A model generated the notes under the pieces. It was given only the letters and a program-made list of their open reading frames with translations. It had not been told where the DNA came from and did no database searches. Below are positions 44,741 to 53,495 of a DNA stretch of 64,000 nucleotides, one piece after another. The stretch covers positions 999,001-1,063,000 of the forward strand of contig NZ_CP162487.1 in NCBI RefSeq assembly GCF_041240605.1, written 5' to 3'. Source of the DNA: Xanthomonas sp. DAR 80977. Its GTDB lineage: Bacteria > Pseudomonadota > Gammaproteobacteria > Xanthomonadales > Xanthomonadaceae. The stretch's first letter is position 1. Each line of letters opens with the position of its first letter. The position numbers and the translations under genes were made by a program.

Positions 44741-44860
44741 CGCTATCTCTCCCGAAGCGAAGGGTGACGCGGGTAGGGCCTGCATGCGGCGCGCGACGGC
44801 GGGGACCGGCGCTCGCCCATGCCGGACAGGCGGTGGGGTGGCGCAGTGATACGGCCTTCC

Positions 44861-44872
44861 GCAATCGATTGC
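44861..44872. promoter_or_regulatory. Candidate SuxR operator 1
   Basis: GCAATCGATTGC is a perfect 12-bp palindrome with a central CG, as bound by LacI-family dimers. It lies 120 bp upstream of suxA and 170 bp upstream of suxC, next to the locus's own LacI regulator gene. Confidence 0.65.
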
Positions 44873-44958
44873 AATTTGCGCTGCAGCAAAGCTGGGCAGC
44901 TGCCGATGAAGGCTACCTGATCCTGTGCAATGCCCATTCGGTCATGGTGCAACGCAGC

Positions 44959-44974
44959 GTTACAAACGATTGCA
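44959..44974. promoter_or_regulatory. Candidate SuxR operator 2 (weak)
   Basis: GTTACAAACGATTGCATT contains an imperfect palindrome centred on CG that shares CGATTGC with operator 1. It is 69 bp upstream of suxC and 100 bp from operator 1, so two dimers could cooperate. Confidence 0.45.
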
Positions 44975-45042
44975 TTGCTCCGAACATCCGCTCCGCCGCC
45001 GCGGCGCGCCGCCCGCGGCGTCCTTGGCTTCCTGTCAGGCTG

Positions 45043-46398
45043 ATGCCCATGCGCTCCGATCGCCCCTTGCTTCCGCTGTCGCGCGTGCTGGCGCTCAACG
45101 CCGGCTTCTTCGGCGTGCAGTACAGCTTCGGCCTGCAGCAGAGCAACATGAGCCCGATCTACAACTACCTGGGCGCCGATCACGCCAGCCTGCCGTACCT
45201 GTGGCTGGCCGGCCCGATCACCGGCCTGGTGCTGCAGCCGGTGGTCGGCGCGCTGAGCGACCGCACCGTCACCCGCTGGGGCCGGCGCATGCCGTACATG
45301 GTGGTCGGCGCGCTGGTGTGCAGCCTGTGCCTGCTGCTGATGCCCTTCAGCGTGGCGCTATGGATGGCGGTGAGCCTGCTGTGGATGCTGGACGCGGCCA
45401 ACAACGTGGCGATGGAACCGTATCGCGCCCTGGTCAGCGACGTGCTGGCGCCGCGCCAGCGCCCGCTGGGCTACCTCACCCAGAGCGCCTTCACCGGCCT
45501 CGGCCAGACCCTGGCCTACGTGACCCCGCCGCTGCTGGTGTGGTTCGGCATGAACCAGGACGCGGCCAATGCGCACCGCATCCCCTACGTCACCATCGCC
45601 GCGTTCGCGATCGGCGCGGGCTTCTCCGCCGCCTCGATCCTGCTCACCGCGCGCAGCGTGCGCGAGCCGGTGCTGCCGCCGCTGGAGCTGCAGCGCCTGC
45701 GCGGCGCGCCGGCCGGGCCGTTGGCCACGCTGCGCGAGATCGCCGATGCGGTGCGGCACATGCCGCCGACGATGAAGCAGATGGCGCCGGTGATGCTGTT
45801 CCAGTGGTATGCGATGTTCTGCTACTGGCAATACATCGTGCTGTCGCTGTCGACCACCCTGTTCGGCACCACCGAGCCCGATTCGCACGGCTTCCGCGAA
45901 GCCGGGCTGGTCAACGGCCAGATCGGCGGCTTCTACAACTTCGTCGCCTTCGTCGCCGCGTTCGCGATGGTGCCGGTGGCGCGGCGCGTCGGCCCCAAGG
46001 CCACGCACGCGGCCTGCCTGCTCGCCGCCGGCATCGGCATGTGCCTGCTGCCGGCGATCCAGGACCGCTGGCTGCTGCTGTTGCCGATGATCGGCATCGG
46101 CCTGGCCTGGGCGAGCATGATGGGCAATCCCTACCTGATGCTGGCCGACAGCATCCCGCCCGAGCGCACCGGCGTGTACATGGGCCTGTTCAACCTGTTC
46201 ATCGTGCTGCCGATGCTGATCCAGATCGTGACCTTGCCGCTGTACTTCGAGTCCGTGCTGCATGGCGACCCGCGCAACGTGATCCGCCTGGCCGGCGCCT
46301 TGATGCTGATGGCGGCGCTGGCGATGCTGTTGGTGAAGAAGGGCCGGGAGTCGGGAGTGGGGATTGGGGATTCGCAAAAGCGCAGCGTTGCGCGTTGA
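45043..46398 (+). CDS. suxC: Sugar transporter of the MFS/GPH type (SuxC)
   Basis: This 451-aa inner-membrane carrier has about twelve hydrophobic segments. '[20 protein letters not shown]' with '[14 protein letters not shown]' is the cytoplasmic loop 2-3 signature of MFS/GPH sugar porters. In the sux locus SuxC moves sucrose into the cytoplasm for SuxB. Start codons at 45043 and 45049 are both possible, and AGGCTG upstream favours the first. The last 17 residues, '[16 protein letters not shown]', are encoded by the left arm of the intergenic GGATTGGGG repeat, so the natural C-terminus has been replaced or extended by repeat DNA. It is divergent from suxA. Confidence 0.9.
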   Translation: MPMRSDRPLLPLSRVLALNAGFFGVQYSFGLQQSNMSPIYNYLGADHASLPYLWLAGPITGLVLQPVVGALSDRTVTRWGRRMPYMVVGALVCSLCLLLMPFSVALWMAVSLLWMLDAANNVAMEPYRALVSDVLAPRQRPLGYLTQSAFTGLGQTLAYVTPPLLVWFGMNQDAANAHRIPYVTIAAFAIGAGFSAASILLTARSVREPVLPPLELQRLRGAPAGPLATLREIADAVRHMPPTMKQMAPVMLFQWYAMFCYWQYIVLSLSTTLFGTTEPDSHGFREAGLVNGQIGGFYNFVAFVAAFAMVPVARRVGPKATHAACLLAAGIGMCLLPAIQDRWLLLLPMIGIGLAWASMMGNPYLMLADSIPPERTGVYMGLFNLFIVLPMLIQIVTLPLYFESVLHGDPRNVIRLAGALMLMAALAMLLVKKGRESGVGIGDSQKRSVAR

Positions 46399-46498
46399 AG
46401 TTGTGCGAGCCGGGATAAAAAAGCCGAGGTCGGCTAGTGCGGCCTCAGTTCGCAGGTCCCGCTCTTGCGAATCCCCAATCCCGAATCCCCAATCCCGG
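46353..46498. repeat. Inverted GGATTGGGG/CCCCAATCC element spanning the suxC end
   Basis: The left arm (46353-46375, GGGAGTGGGGATTGGGGATT) is inside the suxC coding end. The right arm (46465-46498) ends 2 bp from the suxR stop. The arms are complementary, including the inner GCGAATCC/GGATTCGC bases, and the element could form a large hairpin that also serves as a terminator for both convergent genes. Confidence 0.8.
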
Positions 46499-46500
46499 CC

Positions 46501-47532
46501 TCACGCCGAATCCCGCACCACCAGGCTCACCGCCAGCTCCACCGACTGCAGCGGCTCGCCGGCGATCAGGCTCAGCACGCCGTCCACCAGCAGCGTCGCC
46601 GCCTGCGCCAGGTCCTGGCGCACCGTGGTCAGCGGCGGCTGGCTGTAGGCGGCCAGCGGGATGTCGTCGAAGCCGACCAGCGAGATGTCCTGCGGGACGC
46701 GGTGGCCGGCTTCGGTCAGCGCGCGGATCGCGCCCAGCGCGATCACGTCGGAGGCGGCGAACACCGCATCGGGCGGATCGGCCTTCTTCAGCATCGCCCG
46801 CGTCAGGCGATAGGCGTCTTCGCTGAGGAAGTGGCTGCGCGCATGCAGCCGCGGATCGAATTCCAGGCCATGCCGCTCGAGCATGCGCCGGTAGCCGGCG
46901 AAACGCGGCGCCACTTCCGGGAGTTGCTCGTCGCCGAGGAAGGCGATGCGGCGGCGGCCGATCTCGATCAGGTGCGCGGTGGCCAGTTCGCCGCCGCGCA
47001 GGTTGTCGCTGCCGACGCTGACGTAGGCCTGGCCGTCGATGCGGCTGCCCCACACCACCATCGGCAGGCCGCCGCGCGCGGCCGCATCCAGCGCGGCGTG
47101 TTCGGAACTCTGCCCGAGCATGATCACGCCGTCGGCGCGGCTGCCGCGCGCCAGGTCCTCGACCCAGTGGTCCTGGTGCCGGTCCAGCTTGGACAGCAGC
47201 ATGCTGTAGCCGCGCGCGGTCAAGGCGTCGGCGAGCAGCGCCAGCATGGTCATCATGAACGGGTCCGACAGCGGTTGCTCGTGCGCGTGCATCAGCGGCA
47301 CCGCCACGCAGACGATGTTGGAGCGCCGCGAGCGCAGGCTGCGCGCGACCGGATCGACGCTGTAGCCGGCCTCCCGCGCCAGCTGCTTGATGTAGGCGCG
47401 GGTGCGCTCGGCGACCACCGGGTTGTCGGCCAGCGCGCGCGAGACGGTGGACTCGGACACGCCGGCCATGCGCGCGATATCGGCCATCTGCAGGCGCGCG
47501 CTGGGCGCGCTGCGGTCGGGTTTGTCGGGCAT
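46501..47532 (-). CDS. suxR: LacI-family repressor of the sux locus (SuxR)
   Basis: This 343-aa protein begins with a LacI helix-turn-helix ('MADIARMAGVSESTVSRAL') and hinge helix, then a periplasmic-binding-protein-like effector domain with 'RADGVIMLGQSSEHAAL', 'SVGSDNLRGGELATAHLIEI' and 'DAVFAASDVIALGAIRAL'. In Xanthomonas SuxR represses the sux genes until sucrose is present. The ATG at 47532 gives a short 12-residue lead before the helix-turn-helix. It faces suxC and is next to the reductase gene. The GCAATCGATTGC palindrome between suxA and suxC is its likely target. Confidence 0.9.
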   Translation of the reverse strand: MPDKPDRSAPSARLQMADIARMAGVSESTVSRALADNPVVAERTRAYIKQLAREAGYSVDPVARSLRSRRSNIVCVAVPLMHAHEQPLSDPFMMTMLALLADALTARGYSMLLSKLDRHQDHWVEDLARGSRADGVIMLGQSSEHAALDAAARGGLPMVVWGSRIDGQAYVSVGSDNLRGGELATAHLIEIGRRRIAFLGDEQLPEVAPRFAGYRRMLERHGLEFDPRLHARSHFLSEDAYRLTRAMLKKADPPDAVFAASDVIALGAIRALTEAGHRVPQDISLVGFDDIPLAAYSQPPLTTVRQDLAQAATLLVDGVLSLIAGEPLQSVELAVSLVVRDSA

Positions 47533-47629
47533 GCGGTGTCGGCGGGTGGCGCAGGGAGCGGAACCGGCAGTGTATGCCACCCGCTGCGGCGCGACCGCCT
47601 GCGCGCGCAGGCGGCGCGCGCGGCAGGTG

Positions 47630-48370
47630 CTAGGCCATGTGCAGGCCGCCGTTGACCGCGTAATCGGCGCCGGTGACGTAGGCGGCTTCGTCGGAGGTCA
47701 GCCAGCCGCACAGCGCGGCCACTTCCTCGGGCTTGCCGAGCCGGCGCAACGGCACCGAGGTCGCCAGGCGGTCGAGCACGTCCGGCGGGAAGCTGCTGAT
47801 CGCCGCGCTGGCGATGTAGCCGGGCGAGACGGTGTTGACGGTGACCCCGCGCGAGGCCACTTCCTGCGCCAGCGCGCGGCTGAAGCCCTGCATCGCGGCC
47901 TTGGCGGTGGCGTAGTTGATCTGCCCGATCTGGCCCTTCTGCGCGCTGACCGCGCCGATGTTGACGATGCGTCCCCAGCCGCGCGTGGTCATGCCGTCCA
48001 CCACCTGCTTGGTGATGTTGAACAGCGAGTTGAGGTTGCTGGCGATCACCGCCTGCCAGTCCTCGCGGCTCATCTGCCGGAACAGCGTGTCGCGGCTGCC
48101 GCCGGCGTTGTTGACCAGCACGTCGATCTCGCCCACCTCGGCCCTGACCTTGGCGAACGCGGCGACGGTGGAATCCCAGTCGGTGGCGTTGCCTTCGGAG
48201 GCGACGAAGTCGAAGCCCAGTTCGCGCTGCTCGCGCAGCCACGCCGACTTGCGCGGCGAATTGGGGCCGCAGCCGGCGACCACGGTGTGCCCGTTGCGCG
48301 CCAGCTTCTGGCAGATCGCGGTACCGATGCTGCCCATGCCGCTGGTGACGTAGGCGATGCGTAGGGTCAT
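47630..48370 (-). CDS. phbB: Acetoacetyl-CoA reductase (SDR family)
   Basis: This 246-aa short-chain dehydrogenase has the nucleotide loop 'TSGMGSIGTAICQ', 'NNAGGSRD' and the catalytic Ser/Tyr/Lys in 'GAVSAQKGQIGQINYATAK'. The segment around 'RDTLFRQMSREDWQAVIASN' fits PhaB/PhbB enzymes, which reduce acetoacetyl-CoA to (R)-3-hydroxybutyryl-CoA with NADPH. The polymer synthase genes are not adjacent, so a role in PHB synthesis or in a different 3-oxoacyl pathway stays open. AAGGAG lies eight bases upstream of the ATG at 48370. Many SDRs share these motifs; the name rests on overall resemblance. Confidence 0.82.
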   Translation of the reverse strand: MTLRIAYVTSGMGSIGTAICQKLARNGHTVVAGCGPNSPRKSAWLREQRELGFDFVASEGNATDWDSTVAAFAKVRAEVGEIDVLVNNAGGSRDTLFRQMSREDWQAVIASNLNSLFNITKQVVDGMTTRGWGRIVNIGAVSAQKGQIGQINYATAKAAMQGFSRALAQEVASRGVTVNTVSPGYIASAAISSFPPDVLDRLATSVPLRRLGKPEEVAALCGWLTSDEAAYVTGADYAVNGGLHMA

Positions 48371-48389
48371 GCAAGAACTCCTTCGGAGT

Positions 48390-48490
48390 TGGGATTCGGG
48401 AGTGGGGATTCGGGATTGGGGATTGGGGATTGGACAAACGGAGCGGGCCTGGGCTGTTACGAATCCCGAATCCCGAATTCCCAATCCCGG
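48390..48490. repeat. Inverted GGGATTCGGG/CCCGAATCCC element
   Basis: The left arm at 48390-48433 (TTGGGATTCGGGAGTGGGG and further units) and right arm at 48461-48490 (GAATCCCGAATCCCGAATTC and further bases) flank a 27-bp spacer, the shortest of the four paired elements. It lies between the reductase start and the CitMHS stop. Confidence 0.8.
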
Positions 48491-48497
48491 GCGGCGG

Positions 48498-49823
48498 TCA
48501 ACGTGCCAGCGGAAAGAGGCCGAACAACAATCCGCCGCCCATCAGCAACAACGACACCAGCACCGCCCACTTCAGGGTGAAACGCTGGTGGTCGGCGAAA
48601 TCGACCTTGGCCAGGCCGACCAGCAGATAGGTCGAGGGCACCAGCGGGCTGAGCAGGTGCACCGGCTGTCCGGCCAGCGAGGCGCGCGCCATTTCCACCG
48701 GGGTGATGCCGTAGTGGCTGGCGGCCTCGGACAGGATCGGCAGCACGCCGAAGTAGAACGCGTCGTTGGACATGAAGAAGGTGAACGGCATGCTGGCCAG
48801 CGCGGTGATCACCGCCAGGTACGGACCCCAGGCATCGGGGATCACCGCCAGGAAGCTGCGCGACATCGCCTCGACCATGCCGGTGTTGGAGAGGATGCCG
48901 GTGAACACGCCGGCGGCGAAGATCAGCGACACCACCGACAGCACGTTGCCGGCATGGTTGACCAGGCGCCGGCGCTGCTCGGCCAGGTTCGGATAGTTGA
49001 TCAGCAGCGCCAGCGCGAAGCCGATCATGAACAGCACCGGCATCGGCAGCACGCCGACCACCAGCGCCGCCATCAGCGCCAGGGTCAGCGCCAGGTTCAC
49101 CCACAGCAGCTTCGGCCGCTTGATGTCCTCGGCGTCTTCCACGGTCGGCAGCGCATCGCCGTCGTCGGCCACGCTGCTGTCCAGCCAGCTGTCGCCGGGC
49201 AGCGCGGCCACGCCGAGCCGGCGCCGCTCCTGCATGCCCAGGTACCAGGCCAGCAGCAGGATGCCGGCGATCGCCAGCGCCATCGCCGGCACCAGCGGCA
49301 CGAACACGTCGGCCGGGTCCACGTGCAGCGCGGTGGCCGCGCGCGCGGTCGGCCCGCCCCACGGGGTCAGGTTCATCACCCCGCCGGCGAGGATGGTCAC
49401 GCAGGTCAGGTTCAGCGCGTTCATGCCGATGCGCCGGTACAGCGGCAGCATCGCCGACACGGTGATCATGTAGGTGGTGGAGCCGTCGCCGTCGAGCGAG
49501 ATCAGCAGCGCCAGCACCGCGGTGCCGACCACGATCTTCATCGGGTCGCCCTTGACCAGGCGCAGGATGCGTCGCACCAGCGGATCGAACAGGCCGGCGT
49601 CGATCATCACCCCGAAGTACAGGATCGCGAACATCAGCATGACGCCGGTCGGCGCGATCTTCTTGATCCCTTCCAGCATCATCTCGTTGATGCCGGTGCC
49701 GAAGCCGCCGGCCAGCGCGAACACGATCGGCACGATGATGAGCGCGACCAGCGGCGACAGCCGCTTGCTCATGATCAGGTACATGAAGGTGATGACCATT
49801 CCGAAACCGAGCGCGGTCAGCAT
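48498..49823 (-). CDS. CitMHS-family citrate:metal/proton symporter
   Basis: This 441-aa inner-membrane protein has about eleven to twelve hydrophobic segments. 'LGFGMVITFMYLIMSKRLSP' at the start, 'LISLDGDGSTTYMITVSAML', 'NLTPWGGPTARAATALHVDP' and 'FFMSNDAFYFGVLPILSEAA' are hallmark CitMHS segments, with the conserved Asp/Asn residues that bind the divalent-metal-citrate complex. It imports citrate, here probably as Mg- or Ca-citrate. The neighbours fit: an OprP-like porin upstream in the same direction and a TctD/TctE-like pair divergent from it. In Xanthomonas pathogens of plants, homologous citrate carriers (citH/citM) are induced during plant growth. Confidence 0.9.
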   Translation of the reverse strand: MLTALGFGMVITFMYLIMSKRLSPLVALIIVPIVFALAGGFGTGINEMMLEGIKKIAPTGVMLMFAILYFGVMIDAGLFDPLVRRILRLVKGDPMKIVVGTAVLALLISLDGDGSTTYMITVSAMLPLYRRIGMNALNLTCVTILAGGVMNLTPWGGPTARAATALHVDPADVFVPLVPAMALAIAGILLLAWYLGMQERRRLGVAALPGDSWLDSSVADDGDALPTVEDAEDIKRPKLLWVNLALTLALMAALVVGVLPMPVLFMIGFALALLINYPNLAEQRRRLVNHAGNVLSVVSLIFAAGVFTGILSNTGMVEAMSRSFLAVIPDAWGPYLAVITALASMPFTFFMSNDAFYFGVLPILSEAASHYGITPVEMARASLAGQPVHLLSPLVPSTYLLVGLAKVDFADHQRFTLKWAVLVSLLLMGGGLLFGLFPLAR

Positions 49824-49930
49824 GTGAGTTCCTCAGGGTGGTGCGTGGAAAAAAATCGAACCCGGCAGCAGGAGAGGGCAGCCGCAGACCGCAAGCCGAC
49901 AACGCATCAAATCGCGTAATCCCGCCGTTG

Positions 49931-49960
49931 CGATTCCCGAATCCCCATTCCCCAATCCCG
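49931..49960. repeat. Single arm of the AATCCCC-type repeat
   Basis: CGATTCCCGAATCCCCATTC and following bases form one C-rich arm that ends 4 bp from the porin stop codon. It is in the 141-bp gap before the CitMHS gene and may act as a transcription attenuator between them. Confidence 0.65.
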
Positions 49961-49964
49961 GCTT

Positions 49965-51164
49965 TCAGAAGTCGTACTGAAACCGCCCGGTGATCGCCCG
50001 TGTATGGTCCAGCGTGGTGCCGGCCAGATGGTCGCGGTTGCGGCTGTCGATCAGGTTCAGCATCAGGCGCAGGTTCGGCTTCAGGTACCAGTTGCCGGCC
50101 AGGGTCCACGACGCGGTGGAGGCGTCGAGGAAGTCCGCCTGGCCGTCCAGGTGCTGGGTGCCCCACATGCGGTCGTAGCGCAGCGCCAGTTCGAACGCGC
50201 CGCGCGGGTTGTTGACCTGCTTGATGCGGGTGAAGCGCCCGGTCTTGCCGTCGTAGCGGCGCGATTCGCCGGTCGCGAACCAGCTGACGAAGCCGTAGGC
50301 GGACAGCACCTGCGCGCGCTGCGCGCCGTCGTCGAACAGGCCGCCGCTGAACTCGCCTTGCCACGACAGCGGGCCGCGCACCTGCGCGTATTCCAGCGAC
50401 CACTTGTCCACGTCGGTATCGCGGCCGTCGGCGAAGCGCGCCAGGGTGATGCGGCTGTCGTCGGACAGGTGCCCGGCCGGACGCGGGCGGATGCTCAAGG
50501 CCGGCGCGCCGTTGGCGCCGGGATGGTCGTAGCGCTCGTGCGCCAGCGACAGACCCAGGTGCAGCACGTCGCCGTCGCGCGTGCCCGGCGCCCAGGTGCC
50601 GCGGCCGCCGAACGCATCGCCCTTGATGTTGGACACGTCGATGCTCTCCAGGCTGTAGACGCTGGCGGCCCAGGTGTAGTCCTTGCCGGCGGCCTGCCAC
50701 GACACCGCCTTGCGGTACAGCGGCGCCAGCGTGCTGGCCGCGCCGCTGCGCTCCAGGAACTGGCCGAAGTTGGAGCCGGTGCGGTCGTCCAGCGAGAAGT
50801 ACTGCTTGAACTGGCCGACGCTCAGCGTGCCGGCGTCGAAGGTGCGGGTCAGGTAGACGTCCTTGGCCTCGATGCCCTTGCCGTTGAAGTCGTCCTGCAA
50901 CCCGGCGAAATCGCCTTCGACCTTGTAGCCGAAGCCGAAGAACTTGCCGGACACGTCGATCCACAGCCGGCGGATCTCGGTGTCGTCGGGATTGGGCGTG
51001 CCGCGGTGGTCGTTGTCGAACTGGGCGAAATCCCAGTGCAGGCGGCCGCCGATCTCGGCGGTGACCGGACCGTCGTCGTCGCCGTCGGCGGCGTGCGCCA
51101 GCGCGGGCAGGGACAGCAAGGCGCAGGCGCAAGCGCCGCACAGGCTCGATTTCTTCAGGTCCAC
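49965..51164 (-). CDS. OprP/OprO-type outer-membrane porin (citrate module)
   Basis: This 399-aa protein has a signal peptide (about residues 1-25, ending AHAA). The barrel shows OprP/OprO-type repeats such as 'DTEIRRLWIDVSGKFFGFGY' and 'YLTRTFDAGTLSVGQFKQYF', ending in 'AITGRFQYDF' with the terminal Phe needed for BAM. OprP-type porins favour anions, which suits citrate. It is followed by the CitMHS gene and is divergent from a TctDE-like system, so I infer it is the outer-membrane channel of the citrate module. Phosphate or polyphosphate remains a possible substrate from the family name. Confidence 0.85.
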   Translation of the reverse strand: MDLKKSSLCGACACALLSLPALAHAADGDDDGPVTAEIGGRLHWDFAQFDNDHRGTPNPDDTEIRRLWIDVSGKFFGFGYKVEGDFAGLQDDFNGKGIEAKDVYLTRTFDAGTLSVGQFKQYFSLDDRTGSNFGQFLERSGAASTLAPLYRKAVSWQAAGKDYTWAASVYSLESIDVSNIKGDAFGGRGTWAPGTRDGDVLHLGLSLAHERYDHPGANGAPALSIRPRPAGHLSDDSRITLARFADGRDTDVDKWSLEYAQVRGPLSWQGEFSGGLFDDGAQRAQVLSAYGFVSWFATGESRRYDGKTGRFTRIKQVNNPRGAFELALRYDRMWGTQHLDGQADFLDASTASWTLAGNWYLKPNLRLMLNLIDSRNRDHLAGTTLDHTRAITGRFQYDF

Positions 51165-51280
51165 GTACCCTCCCAGGTGCGCGCAGCGCGTCGATGAGTC
51201 GGTAGCCCGCAGCGGAAGCCGCAGGCCAGCGTGGCTGCAGCCTAGTGCGGCGTAGCTGTCATCGACCTGTCGGTGGGGCC

Positions 51281-51403
51281 GGGATTGGGGATTGGGGATT
51301 CGGGATTGGCAAAAGCCCGGCGCTTCGCTGTTTCCATTGGCGCAGGCGCGTTAGCATCCGCTCGCCGGAGATCGCTTCTCCAATCCCCAATCCCGAATCC
51401 CCA
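51281..51403. repeat. Inverted GGATTGGGG element abutting the response-regulator start
   Basis: The left arm (51281-51309) and right arm (51377-51403) flank about 67 bp. The right arm ends immediately before the ATG at 51404, so the repeat occupies the ribosome-binding position and no purine-rich site is visible. A similar layout, repeat then ATGCGT, occurs at 8841-8912. Confidence 0.8.
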
Positions 51404-52114
51404 ATGCGTCTCTTGTTAGTCGAGGACAATGCCGATCTGGCCGATGCGATCGTGCGGCGCATGCGCCGCAGCGGGCATGCGGTGGATTGGCAGAGCGACG
51501 GGCTGGGGGCGGCCAGCGTGCTGCGCTACCAGAGCTTCGACCTGGTGGTGCTGGACATCGGCCTGCCCGGACTGGATGGCCTGCGCGTGCTGGCCGGCTT
51601 GCGCGAGCGCGGCGACACCACGCCGGTGCTGATGCTGACCGCGCGCGACGGCATCGAGGACCGCGTGCAGGCGCTCGACGTGGGCGCCGACGACTACCTG
51701 GGCAAGCCGTTCGATTTCCGCGAGTTCGAGGCGCGCTGCCGGGTGCTGCTGCGGCGCAACCGCGGCAACGCCAGCGAAGTGGTGCAGCTGGGCGGCTTCG
51801 CCTTCGACAACGCCGCGCACAGGGTCAGCCTGGACGGTATGCCGATCGAGCTGCCCAACCGCGAATACCGCCTGCTGGAGATCCTGATCGGCCGGCTCGG
51901 CCAGGTGGTGGGCAAGGACGAGATCGGCAACGGCCTGTTCGGTTTCGACGACGAGGCCGGGCCGAATGCGATCGAGCTGTACGTCGGGCGCCTGCGCAAG
52001 AAGCTGGCTGCCGCGCCGCTGCGCATCGTCACCGTGCGCGGGGTCGGCTACAAGCTGGAGGCGGCCGAGGCCGAGGCGTCGCCGCCACCGCAGGACGCCG
52101 GCGGCGATGGCTGA
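51404..52114 (+). CDS. OmpR-family response regulator (TctD-like)
   Basis: This 236-aa protein has a receiver domain with the phosphoacceptor Asp51 in 'LVVLDIGLPGLDG' and Lys101 in 'DDYLGKPFDFREFE', followed by an OmpR-type winged helix ending in 'RIVTVRGVGYKLEA'. It resembles TctD, which activates tricarboxylate uptake. The ATG lacks a normal ribosome-binding site because the AATCCCC repeat abuts it, so initiation may rely on a near-leaderless transcript or weak recognition. The kinase ATG overlaps its last codons (52107). A partial copy of its first 40 codons lies at 8910. Confidence 0.88.
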   Translation: MRLLLVEDNADLADAIVRRMRRSGHAVDWQSDGLGAASVLRYQSFDLVVLDIGLPGLDGLRVLAGLRERGDTTPVLMLTARDGIEDRVQALDVGADDYLGKPFDFREFEARCRVLLRRNRGNASEVVQLGGFAFDNAAHRVSLDGMPIELPNREYRLLEILIGRLGQVVGKDEIGNGLFGFDDEAGPNAIELYVGRLRKKLAAAPLRIVTVRGVGYKLEAAEAEASPPPQDAGGDG

Positions 52115-53495
52115 GGCCGCGCTGCCGGCGCCGTCGATCCGGCGCACGCTGCTGCTGTACCTGGGCGTGCTGTCGCTGCTCGGCGCGGTGGCGCTGTTCT
52201 TCGCCGCGCGCGATTACGGCCAGCGCGCGGCCAACCGTTCCTACGATCACCTGCTGGTGTCCTCGGCGCTGTCGATCGTCGATTCGGTGGCGCTGGCCGG
52301 CGGGCAATGGCAGGTGGACCTGCCGTACGCGGCGCTGGATCTGTTGGCGATGGCGCCGGAAGACCGGGTGTTCTACCGCGTGTTCGATGCGCGCGGGCGC
52401 ACCATCACCGGCTACGGCGATCTGCCGAAGGCGCCATCGTTGCCGCGCGCCAGCGCGCCGCCGCGGCTGTTCGACGCGCCCTACAGCGGCGAGCGGGTGC
52501 GTTTCGCGGTGGTGGCGCGGCGGGTGTCGTCGGCGGCGGCGCAGGACGAGGTGTGGGTGCAGGTCGGGCAGACCCGGCGCGCGCGCGAAGCGCTGGCGCA
52601 GGACGTGGTGCTGCATGCGCTGGTGGCCATCGCGCTGCTGTCGCTGCTGTCGCTGGCGCTGGTGTGGCTGGGCGTGTATCGCGCGTTGCGCCCGCTGCAC
52701 CGGATCGAGCGCGACCTGTCGCGGCGCGAGCCGTCGGAGCTGAAACCGCTGGCGGTGGCCGCGCCGCAGGAGATGCACCAGATGGTGGCGGCGTTGAACC
52801 GCTTCATGGCGCGCCTGGCCGGCAGCAACGAGACCCTGCGCGCGTTCATGGCCGAGGCCGCGCACCAGATGCGCACGCCGCTGGCGGCGCTGCGCGCGCA
52901 GGCGCAACTGGCGCTGGACGAGGACGATCCGCGCGAGATGCGCCGCAGCCTGGAGGCGATCGAGCGCAACGCCACGCACATGAGCCGGCTGCTCAACCAG
53001 CTGCTCAGCGACGCCAGCGTGATCCACCGCGCCAACCTGCAGCGCTATGCCAGCGTCGACCTGGCCGAGGTGGTGCACCAGGCGCTGCACGAGGCGCTGC
53101 CGCACTCACAGCCGCGTCCGCGCGTGCAGCTGGCCATCGCCAGCGAGGCGGCGCTGGTGCGCGGCGATGCGCTGCTGCTGCGCGAGGCGATCAAGAACCT
53201 GATCGACAACGCCTGCAAGTACGGCGGCGACGGCGCGCTGCAGGTGGCGCTGACCTGCGAGGCGCGCGATTGCGTGGTGACCGTGGCCGACCACGGCCCC
53301 GGCATCGCCGCCGCCGACGCCGAACGCGTGTTCGAACGCTTCGCGCGCGGCGAGGGCGCGGCCGCCGGCGGCGCCGGGCTCGGCCTGGCGATCGTCAAGC
53401 GCGTGGTCGACAGCCACGGCGGGCGCATCGATCTGTCCAACCGCGTCGGCGGCGGCCTGATCGCCAGCCTGCGCCTGCCCAGGCTGCATCCATGA
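52107..53495 (+). CDS. Sensor histidine kinase (TctE-like)
   Basis: This 462-aa inner-membrane kinase has one transmembrane segment at about residues 13-34, a periplasmic domain of about 130 residues, a second span at about 168-192 and a HAMP-like linker. The HisKA domain holds His253 in 'AEAAHQMRTPLAALRAQ', and the HATPase has the N box 'AIKNLIDNACKYGG' and G boxes 'DHGPGIAAADAE' and 'GAGLGLAIVKRVV'. The periplasmic domain matches the TctE type, which detects tricarboxylates. The ATGA overlap with the next gene couples it to a periplasmic binding protein that may present the ligand. Confidence 0.9.
   Translation: MAEAALPAPSIRRTLLLYLGVLSLLGAVALFFAARDYGQRAANRSYDHLLVSSALSIVDSVALAGGQWQVDLPYAALDLLAMAPEDRVFYRVFDARGRTITGYGDLPKAPSLPRASAPPRLFDAPYSGERVRFAVVARRVSSAAAQDEVWVQVGQTRRAREALAQDVVLHALVAIALLSLLSLALVWLGVYRALRPLHRIERDLSRREPSELKPLAVAAPQEMHQMVAALNRFMARLAGSNETLRAFMAEAAHQMRTPLAALRAQAQLALDEDDPREMRRSLEAIERNATHMSRLLNQLLSDASVIHRANLQRYASVDLAEVVHQALHEALPHSQPRPRVQLAIASEAALVRGDALLLREAIKNLIDNACKYGGDGALQVALTCEARDCVVTVADHGPGIAAADAERVFERFARGEGAAAGGAGLGLAIVKRVVDSHGGRIDLSNRVGGGLIASLRLPRLHP

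Larger units (their letters stand above)
44741..45042. other. suxA-suxC divergent promoter region
   Basis: This 302-bp gap holds promoters for suxA and suxC and the two operator-like palindromes at 44861 and 44961. No additional gene is credible here. Confidence 0.6.

Noticed and set aside
38778..44864. A 6-kb open frame on the minus strand across suxA and suxB
   Set aside because: It is out of frame with the recognised suxA and suxB products and its translation is low-complexity Arg/Pro/Gly sequence.
46437..46500. Intrinsic terminator with a dedicated T tract after suxC
   Set aside because: The only strong fold is formed by the repeat arms at 46353-46498 and no T run follows, so it is listed as a repeat instead.
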